A DNA stretch of 52,228 nt from JAKPUX01 sp964436305 (GTDB lineage Bacteria > Zhuqueibacterota > Zhuqueibacteria > Residuimicrobiales > Residuimicrobiaceae): contig CAYTCI010000023.1 of assembly GCA_964436305.1 (NCBI GenBank), forward strand, positions 1-52,228, given 5' to 3'. The position numbers and the translations under genes are program-made. Numbering within the stretch: position 1 is the stretch's first letter; each line of letters begins with the position of its first letter. This document shows positions 8,728 through 16,379 of this stretch, piece by piece. The notes under the pieces are model-generated. The model saw only the letters and a program-made list of their open reading frames with translations, made no database searches and had not been told where the DNA came from.

Positions 8728-9621
8728 ATGGCAGCGAGCGCCGGACAAGTCAAGGTAAACCGGCTGGCGTATCTCTATACCACGCCCGCCTTCATCCTTA
8801 TGGGGATGATGATCGTCTATCCCTTTCTCTTCAACATCGTCATCTCCTTTTCGAACATGAACCTCACCCACTTTCGCGACTGGCATCTCAGCGGACTCGC
8901 CAATTACCTGCAGGTGCTCTCCGATTCCAGCTTCTGGTACTATTTCTTCAAGACCGTGCTCTGGACGGTGCTCAATGTCGTCTTCCATGTCGGTATCGGC
9001 GTCTCGCTGGCGTTGCTGCTCAACAAGGATATCAAGGGCAAATCGGTCTTTCGCACCCTGCTGATCCTGCCGTGGGCTGTGCCGCAGTACATCACCGCCC
9101 TCACCTGGCGCGGGATGTTCAATTCGGAGTATGGCGCCGTCAATTTGCTGCTCAGTCAGGGCTTCGGCATCACCGTTCCCTGGCTGACGACCGAGTGGGG
9201 GGCCTTTGCGGCCTGTCTGATCACCAACATCTGGCTCGGCTTTCCCTTCATGATGATCATCGCCCTCGGCGGCCTGCAGAGCATCCCCGACGAGCTTTAT
9301 GAGGCGGCCGACATCGACGGCTCCACCTGGTGGCACAAGTTGCGCCATATCACCATCCCCTTGCTCAAACCGGTGATGGTGCCGGCGATCACACTCGGGG
9401 TGATCTGGACCTTTAACAATTTCAATGTGGTCTGGCTGGTCTCCAACGGCGGCGAGCCCTCGGACAAGACCCATATCCTGGTCTCCTGGATTTACAAGAG
9501 CGCCTTTACCTATTTCCGCATGGGTTATGCCGCGGCCTTTTCGATGGTGCTCTTTGCGATTCTGCTGATTTTCAGCTGGAATTTTATCAAAAAGACCCGC
9601 GCCACCGAAGCGGTGTACTAG
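8728..9621 (+). CDS. Carbohydrate ABC transporter permease (MalF-like)
   Basis: A 297-residue integral membrane protein with six predicted transmembrane segments. The cytoplasmic EAA loop that contacts the ATPase is clear: YEAADIDGSTWWHKLRHITI followed by PLLKPV. The protein lacks the large periplasmic P2 domain of E. coli MalF and so matches the shorter CUT1-type permeases. It starts one base after the binding-protein stop, with GGGAG overlapping that stop region, so translation is probably coupled. The partner permease begins 500 bases further on, across a repeat region and scaffold gap. No ABC ATPase lies in the window; a shared MsmX/UgpC-type ATPase encoded elsewhere may energise the system. 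Confidence 0.9.
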   Translation: MAASAGQVKVNRLAYLYTTPAFILMGMMIVYPFLFNIVISFSNMNLTHFRDWHLSGLANYLQVLSDSSFWYYFFKTVLWTVLNVVFHVGIGVSLALLLNKDIKGKSVFRTLLILPWAVPQYITALTWRGMFNSEYGAVNLLLSQGFGITVPWLTTEWGAFAACLITNIWLGFPFMMIIALGGLQSIPDELYEAADIDGSTWWHKLRHITIPLLKPVMVPAITLGVIWTFNNFNVVWLVSNGGEPSDKTHILVSWIYKSAFTYFRMGYAAAFSMVLFAILLIFSWNFIKKTRATEAVY

Positions 9622-9657
9622 TTCTTGAAAACTCTCTCACGCAGCGGCGCTGAGATA

Positions 9658-9767
9658 AACAAGGAAAAGCCCTCTCTCACAGAGGCACGGAGGCACAAAA
9701 AGAGTGGATTCGCGCAGCGGCGCAGCGATGCAGAGAGCAACAAGGAAAAGCCCTCTCTCACAGAGGC
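9658..9767 (+). repeat. 29-bp direct repeats in left flank of scaffold gap
   Basis: Two identical 29-base copies lie at 9658-9686 and 9739-9767 (AACAAGGAAAAGCCCTCTCT followed by CACAGAGGC). Each is followed by diverged GCACGGAGG/GCGCAGAGA-type low-complexity sequence. This type of CTCTCACAGAGGCACGGAGG sequence is a common non-coding repeat in many environmental bacterial genomes; open frames through it are spurious. Confidence 0.8.
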
Positions 9768-9842
9768 GCAGAGACATAAAAAAGCTAATTCCAAATTTGA
9801 TTTAAGAGTATCCAGTTTTCTCTGCGCGCTCTGCAGCTCTGC

Positions 9843-9942
9843 NNNNNNNNNNNNNNNNNNNNNNNNNNNNNNNNNNNNNNNNNNNNNNNNNNNNNNNNNN
9901 NNNNNNNNNNNNNNNNNNNNNNNNNNNNNNNNNNNNNNNNNN
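9843..9942. other. Scaffold gap (100 N)
   Basis: Exactly 100 undetermined bases, the usual placeholder for a gap of unknown size. The string TGCAGCTCTGC ends directly at the left edge (9832-9842) and also separates the two repeat copies on the right (10001-10011), so the repeat array probably continues through the gap. Confidence 0.95.
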
Positions 9943-10066
9943 GCGAGAATGTTTTTTCTCTCTGTGCTCTCCGTGCCACCGTGTGAGAGAATTTATTTTC
10001 TGCAGCTCTGCGCGAGAATGTTTTTTCTCTCTGTGCTCTCCGTGCCACCGTGTGAGAGAATTTATT
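9943..10066 (+). repeat. 55-bp tandem repeat, period 69, right flank of gap
   Basis: Two identical 55-base copies at 9943-9997 and 10012-10066 start GCGAGAATG and end GAGAATTTATT, separated by 14 bases. Their reverse complement (CTCTCACACGGTGGCACGGA) resembles the left-flank repeats (CTCTCACAGAGGCACGGA), so the two flanks are related in opposite orientation. The whole gene-free stretch 9622-10122 is occupied by this array and the gap. Confidence 0.8.
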
Positions 10067-10122
10067 CTCTGCGGCGCGCGAGAATATTGGGCTGCATATC
10101 GCAACTTACCTGAGGATACAAG

Positions 10123-10965
10123 ATGCGCAAACCTCGTGACCTCTCGACGACAGGCAAGATAGCCGCCTACGCCGTGCTGATCCTCTTCACCCTTTTCGCC
10201 CTCTGGCCGGTGTTGCAGGTCGTCTCCATCTCGCTGCGGCCCGGCGACCGGCTGCTGAGCAAATCCCTGGCAATCCTGCCCAGGGATGCCACGCTGGATT
10301 CGTACGTCCATCTGTTCACCCGCGAACCTTTTTTGCGCTGGCTCGGCAACAGTGTCGTCGTCTCGGGTGTGGTCACCCTGGTGGGTTCGCTGCTGGCCGC
10401 CTTTGCCGGCTATGCCTTTTCCCGCTACAAATTCCGCGGCCGCGATGCGGCCATGGTTGGCATCATCACGACGCAGATGTTTCCGGTGACGATGCTGCTG
10501 CTGCCGCTCTTCATTCTGCTGATCCGCCTAAAGGCCTATGATAACTATCTCGGACTGATCATCGCCTATTCGGCCACCGCCCTGCCCTTCACCATCTGGC
10601 AGATGAAGGGCTTTTACGATACCATCCCCTACAGCCTCGAGGAGGCGGCGAGCATCGATGGCTGCTCCCCCTTTGCGGTATTCTGGCGGATCGTCCTGCC
10701 CCTGGCCGCCCCTGCCCTGGTCATCAACGCCCTTTTCACCTTCATGACCGCCTGGAGCGAATATCTCGTCGCTGCCGTCATCATCCAGGACAAGACCATG
10801 TTCACCCTGCCGCTCGGCCTCAAGATGTTCCAGTCCAATATGGAGGTGGCCTGGGGTCTCTATTCCGCCGGGGCGGTCGTGGTGAGCGTCCCGGTCGTGC
10901 TGCTCTTCATGTTCCTCAGCCGCTGGCTGATCTCCGGTCTGACCCTCGGCAGTGTCAAGGGGTGA
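10123..10965 (+). CDS. Carbohydrate ABC transporter permease (MalG-like)
   Basis: A 280-residue inner membrane protein with six predicted transmembrane helices and the EAA loop LEEAASIDGCSPFAVFWRIV followed by LPLAAPAL, typical of the second permease in CUT1 importers. ATG 10123 follows TGAGGATA. It would pair with the MalF-like protein to form the translocation channel for the sugar bound by the lipoprotein at 7464. In most genomes malF and malG homologues are nearly contiguous; here about 500 bases of repeats and an assembly gap separate them, so polar transcription across the array is an open question. Confidence 0.9.
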   Translation: MRKPRDLSTTGKIAAYAVLILFTLFALWPVLQVVSISLRPGDRLLSKSLAILPRDATLDSYVHLFTREPFLRWLGNSVVVSGVVTLVGSLLAAFAGYAFSRYKFRGRDAAMVGIITTQMFPVTMLLLPLFILLIRLKAYDNYLGLIIAYSATALPFTIWQMKGFYDTIPYSLEEAASIDGCSPFAVFWRIVLPLAAPALVINALFTFMTAWSEYLVAAVIIQDKTMFTLPLGLKMFQSNMEVAWGLYSAGAVVVSVPVVLLFMFLSRWLISGLTLGSVKG

Positions 10966-10988
10966 CCGGCGTGCCGCCGCTTTTTCCC

Positions 10989-11017
10989 TTGAATCTAAGG
11001 CCTGAGTTTCGTAACAT
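10989..11017 (+). promoter_or_regulatory. Candidate sigma-70 promoter upstream of SWIM gene
   Basis: TTGAAT (10989-10994), a 17-base spacer and TAACAT (11012-11017) lie 30 bases before the ATG at 11048. Confidence 0.45.
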
Positions 11018-11047
11018 GTGGGCCGGGGGAAGAAGAGGAGAGGCATC

Positions 11048-11521
11048 ATGCACAAAAAGGGACATGTTGATCCCGAACTCCAGAATCTCGATCTCGGCCA
11101 GGTCGAATCACTGGATCGCGAGGTGATCGGCGGCAAGGGTTTGTCCTACTATGAAAACGCCCTGATCACCCGCGCCTCGGTCTATCACAACCACATCTCC
11201 GCACGGGTCGGCAATTATCTCGAGAATTTCGACGTCCGGGTTACCTTCCATGAGAACGAGATCGCCGGCGCCTGCCCTTGTCAACGCTCGCGTAAAATCT
11301 GCAAGCACGTCGTTGCCCTCCTCTACAGCTGGGTCAATGATCAGGACGAGTTCCTCGATGTGGAGGAGGTCCTGACGCAGGTCCGTGCCATGAAAAAAGA
11401 ACAACTGGTGGGGATCGTGGAGAATATCGTGCGCCAGAATGCAGAACTGGCGGAACTATTCCTGCAGCGCCGGCAGCCGGACTGGGATGAGATCGATCCC
11501 GGTGTCACAGAGGAGGGTTGA
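11048..11521 (+). CDS. SWIM zinc-finger domain protein
   Basis: A 157-residue protein starting at ATG 11048, which follows a strong AGAGGAGAGG ribosome-binding site; an in-frame GTG at 11018 is less likely. The centre carries a SWIM zinc finger, with CPC at about residues 78-80 and CKH at about 86-88 (pattern CxC...CxH). Before it lies the usual region of scattered charged and aromatic residues (RVGNYLENFDVRVTF). SWIM domains bind DNA or partner proteins and are found in SWI2/SNF2-linked and stand-alone bacterial proteins. The C-terminal helical tail is acidic (DWDEIDPGVTEEG). Its partner is unknown; no helicase gene is adjacent. The transglycosylase gene downstream might be cotranscribed. 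Confidence 0.75.
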   Translation: MHKKGHVDPELQNLDLGQVESLDREVIGGKGLSYYENALITRASVYHNHISARVGNYLENFDVRVTFHENEIAGACPCQRSRKICKHVVALLYSWVNDQDEFLDVEEVLTQVRAMKKEQLVGIVENIVRQNAELAELFLQRRQPDWDEIDPGVTEEG

Positions 11522-11593
11522 ACGCGGCAGGAAAACCCGGTGGAAGGGGTATATCAACGGTTTCACTCTATTCAGCAAGGAAAAACGCAACCG

Positions 11594-13651
11594 ATGAGGC
11601 ATTCAGCATACGCTAGCGCTTTGGGATGGATACTGTCAGGACTCTTATTCTTCATGGGTGGTCTGCTGCAGGCGGAGGATCTCTTTCCAACCTCCCCTGA
11701 CCTGCAGCATCGGGTCGACTTTTGGATCAAGGTATTCAGCAAATATGGCCGGGATCAGGTGATCATTCACGATACGGACCATATGAACGTCGTCTACGAT
11801 GTGGTTGATCTCACCGAGGGAACCGGAAGCCGGCGCTCCCGTTTCGGCAAGGTGGATGCCGCACGCCGCGAGATCCGCGCTGCCCTGCAGCGGCTCAGCC
11901 GGATCAGCGGAGCGAGCGATACCCTCAAACTGACCTTGCGTGAGCGGCAGATTTACGGTCTCTGGAGTTTCACCGACGAGTCCGGCAAATTCGTCAAGGC
12001 GCTGGAGAATGTTCACCTGCAATACGGGGTGCGCGAGCTCTTCATGAAGGGGTTGCAGCGTTCCGGAGCGCATCTGGATACCATGCAGGCCATTTTTCGC
12101 CAGTACGGCCTGCCGGAGGATATCTGTTACCTCCCCCATGTTGAGTCGGCTTTCAATCCCCGCGCCTACTCCAAGGTTGGCGCCGCCGGTCTGTGGCAGT
12201 TCACCCGTTCGACCGGGCGTCTGTATCTCAAGATCGATTACGCCATCGATGAACGCTATGATCCGATCCTCGCGACCCATGCCGCCGCCCGGCTGATGCA
12301 GCACAATTATGGCGAGCTGGGGAGCTGGCCGCTGGCCATCACCGCCTATAATCACGGCAAGGGCGGGATGCAAAGGGCGGTGGAACAGCTCGATACCGAT
12401 GACCTGGCGGCGATCATCGAGGAGTATGACGGCCGCCGCTTCGGCTTTGCCTCCAAGAATTTTTACGCCGAATTCCTCGCCGCGCGCGAGCTGGGCAAGA
12501 ATTATCGCCACTATTTCGGGGAGGTGGAGAAGGAGAAACCGGACGCCCTGCAGATTTTCATGGTGCCCAGTTATATCACCCTCGACGCGCTCGCCCGCAA
12601 GTTCAACCTGAGCAAGGACCTCATCGCCGAGCTCAATCCGGCCTTGCGGCGGCCGATCCTCAAATCGGCCCGGCGCATTCCCAAGGGGTATCCCCTGCGC
12701 CTGCCACGGCAGCAGAATATCGATCTCACCACCCTCTATGCCCAGGTGCCGGCCGAAGAGAAGCATGACGAGCAGGTCTCCGACCGCTACTATGTAGTCG
12801 AGAGCGGTGACAACCTCGGGCGTATCGCCGGCGAGTTCGGCACCACCGTCGAGACCTTGATGGACCTCAACGATATCAGCAATCCCCGCCGCCTGCGCGT
12901 CGGCCAGCTGCTCGAGCTGCCCGGCAGCGCAAAGGCCTCTGCTGCCGGTGCGGCAACCCAACCCTCGACCGCGCCGCCTGTGTTGATCCCCCGTGCCGCG
13001 GTCACCACTCCGGCCGTTGACCGGGAGGAGGCGCCCAAGCCGGTTGCGGCGGAGGTGACCACAGCCGCGCCGGCGGATACCCTGCCGCGGGCCGATCTGC
13101 TGACCCTTTCGCGGCAGCACGCCGGCGCTGACCGCGCCCTCTACGGACCGGCCGCCCCGCACGCTACAGGTTCCCAACCGCCGGCGCCGAGCAACTGGCG
13201 CTTCGAAGTGGATTTTGACCAGCCGGCCGACAGCACCATCATCATCCAGCCGGAGGAGACCATCGGCCACATCTCCGAGTGGCTCGGAATGGCGCCGCAG
13301 CGGTTGCGCGCCCTCAATGGCCTGGGGAGCCGGGCCAGCCTGAGCGTGGGGAAAAAGATCCGCATCTCCTTTGCCCGCACCTCGGCCGCGGAATTCCACC
13401 GCCGCCGTCTCGAATTCCACCGCGCCCTGCAGGAGGATTTCTTTTCCAATTTCCGCATTGACAGCACCAGAACCTATACGGTCAAGCCGGGCGATGCCAT
13501 CTGGCCGCTCTGCAGCCGCGTCTTTGAGGCGCCCTACTGGCTGCTGCTGCGCTACAACCGCGGCGAGAACCTCCTGACCCTGCAGCCGGGGCAGACCATT
13601 GTCTATCCGGTCCTCTCACCGTTGTCGGAGGGGGCGGTTGCCACGCCCTGA
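11594..13651 (+). CDS. LysM-containing membrane-bound lytic transglycosylase (MltD-like)
   Basis: About 685 residues. ATG 11594 gives a signal peptide (hydrophobic stretch ALGWILSGLLFFMGGLLQA), whereas the upstream GTG at 11540 would add an unlikely extension. The Slt-type catalytic domain at about residues 150-330 has the motif HVESAFNPRAYSKVGAAGLW with catalytic Glu184, then ITAYNHGKGGM. Three LysM peptidoglycan-binding modules follow: near 398-444 (YYVVESGDNLGRIA), 548-595 (QPEETIGHISEWLG) and 627-675 (TYTVKPGDAIW). A weaker LysM-like segment lies at about 330-370. A Pro/Ala-rich linker joins modules one and two. The enzyme cleaves the glycan strands of peptidoglycan in the periplasm, as MltD does, for wall turnover or insertion of envelope machines. 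Confidence 0.9.
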   Translation: MRHSAYASALGWILSGLLFFMGGLLQAEDLFPTSPDLQHRVDFWIKVFSKYGRDQVIIHDTDHMNVVYDVVDLTEGTGSRRSRFGKVDAARREIRAALQRLSRISGASDTLKLTLRERQIYGLWSFTDESGKFVKALENVHLQYGVRELFMKGLQRSGAHLDTMQAIFRQYGLPEDICYLPHVESAFNPRAYSKVGAAGLWQFTRSTGRLYLKIDYAIDERYDPILATHAAARLMQHNYGELGSWPLAITAYNHGKGGMQRAVEQLDTDDLAAIIEEYDGRRFGFASKNFYAEFLAARELGKNYRHYFGEVEKEKPDALQIFMVPSYITLDALARKFNLSKDLIAELNPALRRPILKSARRIPKGYPLRLPRQQNIDLTTLYAQVPAEEKHDEQVSDRYYVVESGDNLGRIAGEFGTTVETLMDLNDISNPRRLRVGQLLELPGSAKASAAGAATQPSTAPPVLIPRAAVTTPAVDREEAPKPVAAEVTTAAPADTLPRADLLTLSRQHAGADRALYGPAAPHATGSQPPAPSNWRFEVDFDQPADSTIIIQPEETIGHISEWLGMAPQRLRALNGLGSRASLSVGKKIRISFARTSAAEFHRRRLEFHRALQEDFFSNFRIDSTRTYTVKPGDAIWPLCSRVFEAPYWLLLRYNRGENLLTLQPGQTIVYPVLSPLSEGAVATP

Positions 13652-13765
13652 AGCACTCGGCCAGATGCCGTTGTACCGGGCGCCTCGCTCCGATCAGGGG
13701 GAATAGCGAAAGGTCCCGCTCTGTTATCCTCTAAAACTTGATTACGTGAATCAGGAGAAATCCGC

Positions 13766-15607
13766 GTGGACCGCACCTCTCTCTTCACCCTCGCCCTCAT
13801 CGCGCTGATCTCAAGCCGATGGGCAGCCGGCGGCGTAACCGGGGAGATCCCACCGGATTCGATCCGCTATCACCTCGATCCGGTCGTGGTCACAGCGGCC
13901 AAGATCAGTGAATCGCAGCGCGAGATCGCCGCGAGCATCACCGTCCTTGAGCAGGCCAGTCTGGCCGCCTCACCTTCCGGCACCCTCCTGGGCGCTCTCC
14001 AGCAGCGGGTTCCCGGCCTTTTTGTCACCGAACGGGCGGTGATGGGCTATGGCATCTCCGGCGGCGCCGGCACCCTCTCGATTCGCGGTGTCGGCGGCAG
14101 CCCGGTAACCGGGGTGCTCGTCCTGCGCGACGGGCGGCCGGATATGATGGGACTCTTTGGCCATCCCTTGCCCGATTCCTACGACGCCCTCGGCCTTGAA
14201 AGGGTGGAGGTTTTGCGCGGCCCCGCCTCGTTTCTCTATGGCACCAACGCCATGGGCGGCGTCATCAACCTGATCAGCCGGCGCCGGCATGAGCCGGGCT
14301 TCGAGACCTCCGCCCGGGCGGCTCTCGGCGCCTTTGCTACCCGCTCCTTCGCCCTCACCCACGGCGGCATGACCGGACGCTGGGACTATTACCTGACCGC
14401 CTCCACCGACCGGACCGACGGCCACCGCGCAAATTCCGGCTATCAGGGCGTCCACTATACCCTCCATTCCGGCTATCACCTGCGGACGGGCCTGCGCCTG
14501 GAATTGAACGCCAACCTGGCCAACATCGATCTGAGCGATCCCGGCCCCACGACGGCTGCCACAGCCGGGCAGTGGTACGACCTGCGGCGCCGCGGCGGCG
14601 ATCTGACCCTGATCGACAACAACCGGCTGGGCGAACTGCAGGTCAAGCTGCATGCCAATTTCGGGCGCCACCGCGTGTATGACGGCTTTCGCTCGGATGA
14701 CTATACCCGCGGCCTGATGCTCTTTCAGTCGAGCACGCCCTGGCGCGGCGTCACGGCCACGGTCGGACTGGACTGGAAAGCGTACGGCGGCAGCGCAAAC
14801 AACGTCCTGAGCGGGATGGATTTTGGCCGCTATGCGGTTCACGAAGCCGCGCCCTATCTGCACATCCAGCAGCTGCTCTTCCGCCACCTCGTCCTCTCCG
14901 CGGGCTTGCGCGCCGAGACCCACAGCCTCTATGGCACCAGAACCCTGCCCAAGGTGGGCCTGGTCCTCAATCCTGCAGAACAGCTGACACTGCGCTTCTC
15001 GGCCGCGGAGGGCTTTCGCAGCCCAACCCTGCGTGAGCTCTATCTCTTCCCGGCGCCGACCCCCGGTCTGTTGCCTGAATCGATGTGGAATTACGAGATG
15101 GCCCTCGCCTGGAGGGCGGGCCGTACCCTGCGGCTGGAGGGGGTGCTCTTCCGCAGCGAGGGTGAGGACCTGATCCGCGTCGAGGGGCGCTGGCCCAACC
15201 TGAGTTTGAGCAACAGCGGGGCCTTCACCCATTCCGGCTATGAGATCAGCGCCTGCTGGCTGCCCTTTGCGGAGTGTGAGGTCACGGCCGCCTGGAGTAA
15301 ACTCGATCCCGACGACCAGACCCTTTACACGCCCGGCAAAAAGCTGGTCCTGAGTTGCGATGTGCCCTACAAGCGCCTGCGGCTGACCCTGGCTGCCCAG
15401 CACATTCGCGGCCTGTACGGAGCCGATTTCTACGCCCAACCGCTGGCCGATTACACCGTGGCGGATGCCGCCTTGCAGCTGCGCCTCTCGCGCCGGGTGG
15501 ATCTCCGCATGATGCTGAAAAATGCCTTTGACGCCCGTTACCAGACAATGAGCGGCTATCCGATGCCGGGCCGGCATGCCCTGGTCGAGTGGAACGCAGC
15601 AATGTAA
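13766..15607 (+). CDS. TonB-dependent outer membrane receptor
   Basis: A 613-residue protein, GTG start preceded by AGGAGA. The signal peptide is followed by a plug domain at about residues 35-165: LDPVVVTAAKISES, the SIRGVGGSPVTGVLVLRDG segment, and RVEVLRGPASFLYGTNAMGG with VINLISRR. The beta-barrel follows, with the FRSPTLRELY motif typical of siderophore and vitamin B12 receptors, and the protein ends in a barrel strand (HALVEWNAAM). It would import a scarce ligand such as an iron chelate or a corrinoid using TonB energy. No TonB, ExbBD or ABC genes lie nearby, so the ligand cannot be inferred. At about 610 residues it is in the size range of BtuB-like receptors. The methyltransferase gene follows after 72 bases. 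Confidence 0.88.
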   Translation: MDRTSLFTLALIALISSRWAAGGVTGEIPPDSIRYHLDPVVVTAAKISESQREIAASITVLEQASLAASPSGTLLGALQQRVPGLFVTERAVMGYGISGGAGTLSIRGVGGSPVTGVLVLRDGRPDMMGLFGHPLPDSYDALGLERVEVLRGPASFLYGTNAMGGVINLISRRRHEPGFETSARAALGAFATRSFALTHGGMTGRWDYYLTASTDRTDGHRANSGYQGVHYTLHSGYHLRTGLRLELNANLANIDLSDPGPTTAATAGQWYDLRRRGGDLTLIDNNRLGELQVKLHANFGRHRVYDGFRSDDYTRGLMLFQSSTPWRGVTATVGLDWKAYGGSANNVLSGMDFGRYAVHEAAPYLHIQQLLFRHLVLSAGLRAETHSLYGTRTLPKVGLVLNPAEQLTLRFSAAEGFRSPTLRELYLFPAPTPGLLPESMWNYEMALAWRAGRTLRLEGVLFRSEGEDLIRVEGRWPNLSLSNSGAFTHSGYEISACWLPFAECEVTAAWSKLDPDDQTLYTPGKKLVLSCDVPYKRLRLTLAAQHIRGLYGADFYAQPLADYTVADAALQLRLSRRVDLRMMLKNAFDARYQTMSGYPMPGRHALVEWNAAM

Positions 15608-15679
15608 TCCAGAGTTGTCCCTGGCGGGCGCGGCGCCCATGGCTGGCAGCGTATCGATCATTCAGATAAGGGGAGCCGG

Positions 15680-16288
15680 ATGTCCCAGTCCCATCGCCTC
15701 TATTTCAATCAGAGGGCAGCGGAATGGCCCCTGCCGGGGTCGGAGGAGGAGCAGCTGCAGGCCGGTCTGGCGCGGCTGCAGTTTCGTGAGGGGGAATGGA
15801 TTCTGGATCTGGGGGCTGGCAAAGGCCGCCTGGCGGCGGCGCTGCGCAGCCGGACTGGTCCCGGGGGAAGGATTGTCGCGCTCGACTGCGCCGAAAAGAT
15901 GCTTGCCGCTGCACCGGCCTGGCTGGCGGCCCATGCGGTGCAGCCGCTCTGCTGTGACGCCGCCCGCATCGCCAGTCGTGATGACCTCTTTGACAAGGTG
16001 ATTTGTTTCGGCAGTTGGCCTCATTTCCTGCAGTCCGGCCGGGTCATCCGCGAGGTGTACCGGGTACTTCGTCCCGCCGGCGAGCTGCTCATCTGGCATA
16101 CCTGCTGCAGCCGCGAGCTGAACCGGTTCCATGCCCGGCTGGAGGGGGTGGTGGGGCATGATGTGCTGCCACGCGCCCGCGAACTGGCAGGCCTGCTGGC
16201 CGCCAGCGGCTTCATCCTCGAGGCTGAGGAAGAACGGCCGCATTATTTCTGGGTGCAGGCGCTCAAGCCGGCGACGGAACCCACCTGA
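15680..16288 (+). CDS. Class I SAM-dependent methyltransferase
   Basis: A 202-residue protein with a Rossmann methyltransferase core. Motif I is ILDLGAGKGRLAAAL (about residues 41-55), the acidic ribose-binding residue is in IVALDCAEKML, motif II lies around DKVICFGSWPHF, and the post-motif segment is EVYRVLRPAGELLIWH. It belongs to the UbiE/Methyltransf_11-type group, whose acceptors range from quinones to small molecules. Nothing in the sequence identifies the substrate. The location 72 bases behind a TonB-dependent receptor on the same strand suggests cotranscription; a role in modifying an imported metal chelate or cofactor is only a guess. ATG 15680 follows AAGGGGAG. It converges on the minus-strand gene at 16380. 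Confidence 0.82.
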   Translation: MSQSHRLYFNQRAAEWPLPGSEEEQLQAGLARLQFREGEWILDLGAGKGRLAAALRSRTGPGGRIVALDCAEKMLAAAPAWLAAHAVQPLCCDAARIASRDDLFDKVICFGSWPHFLQSGRVIREVYRVLRPAGELLIWHTCCSRELNRFHARLEGVVGHDVLPRARELAGLLAASGFILEAEEERPHYFWVQALKPATEPT

Positions 16289-16379
16289 TCCACACCTCGC
16301 TCCGTCCATCTCGCCAGCCCGTTCGGCTGCAAGCGTCTGCGCCGGAATCGCGGACCGCGATGACCGCGGCCCGCTCCTT

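Noticed and set aside
9943..10066. CRISPR array
   Set aside because: Two 55-bp copies with a 14-base separator that is itself repeated; no cas genes.
9625..10113. Open frame of 162 codons through the repeat and N gap
   Set aside because: It is built of low-complexity repeats (EKPSLTEA, FFLSVLSVPPCER) and undetermined bases; such translations are known artefacts of this repeat type.
11645..13420. A 591-codon minus-strand open frame opposite the lytic transglycosylase
   Set aside because: The plus-strand frame has catalytic and LysM motifs; the antisense translation has none and lacks a convincing start site.
13652..13765. Cobalamin riboswitch upstream of the TonB receptor
   Set aside because: The stretch is only 114 bases and I could not find the conserved B12-box pattern; a small inverted repeat TGATT/AATCA at 13739-13753 is too short to call.
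13970..15661. A 563-codon minus-strand frame opposite the TonB receptor
   Set aside because: Shadow of the receptor gene; Gln/Gly/Ala-rich translation without domains.
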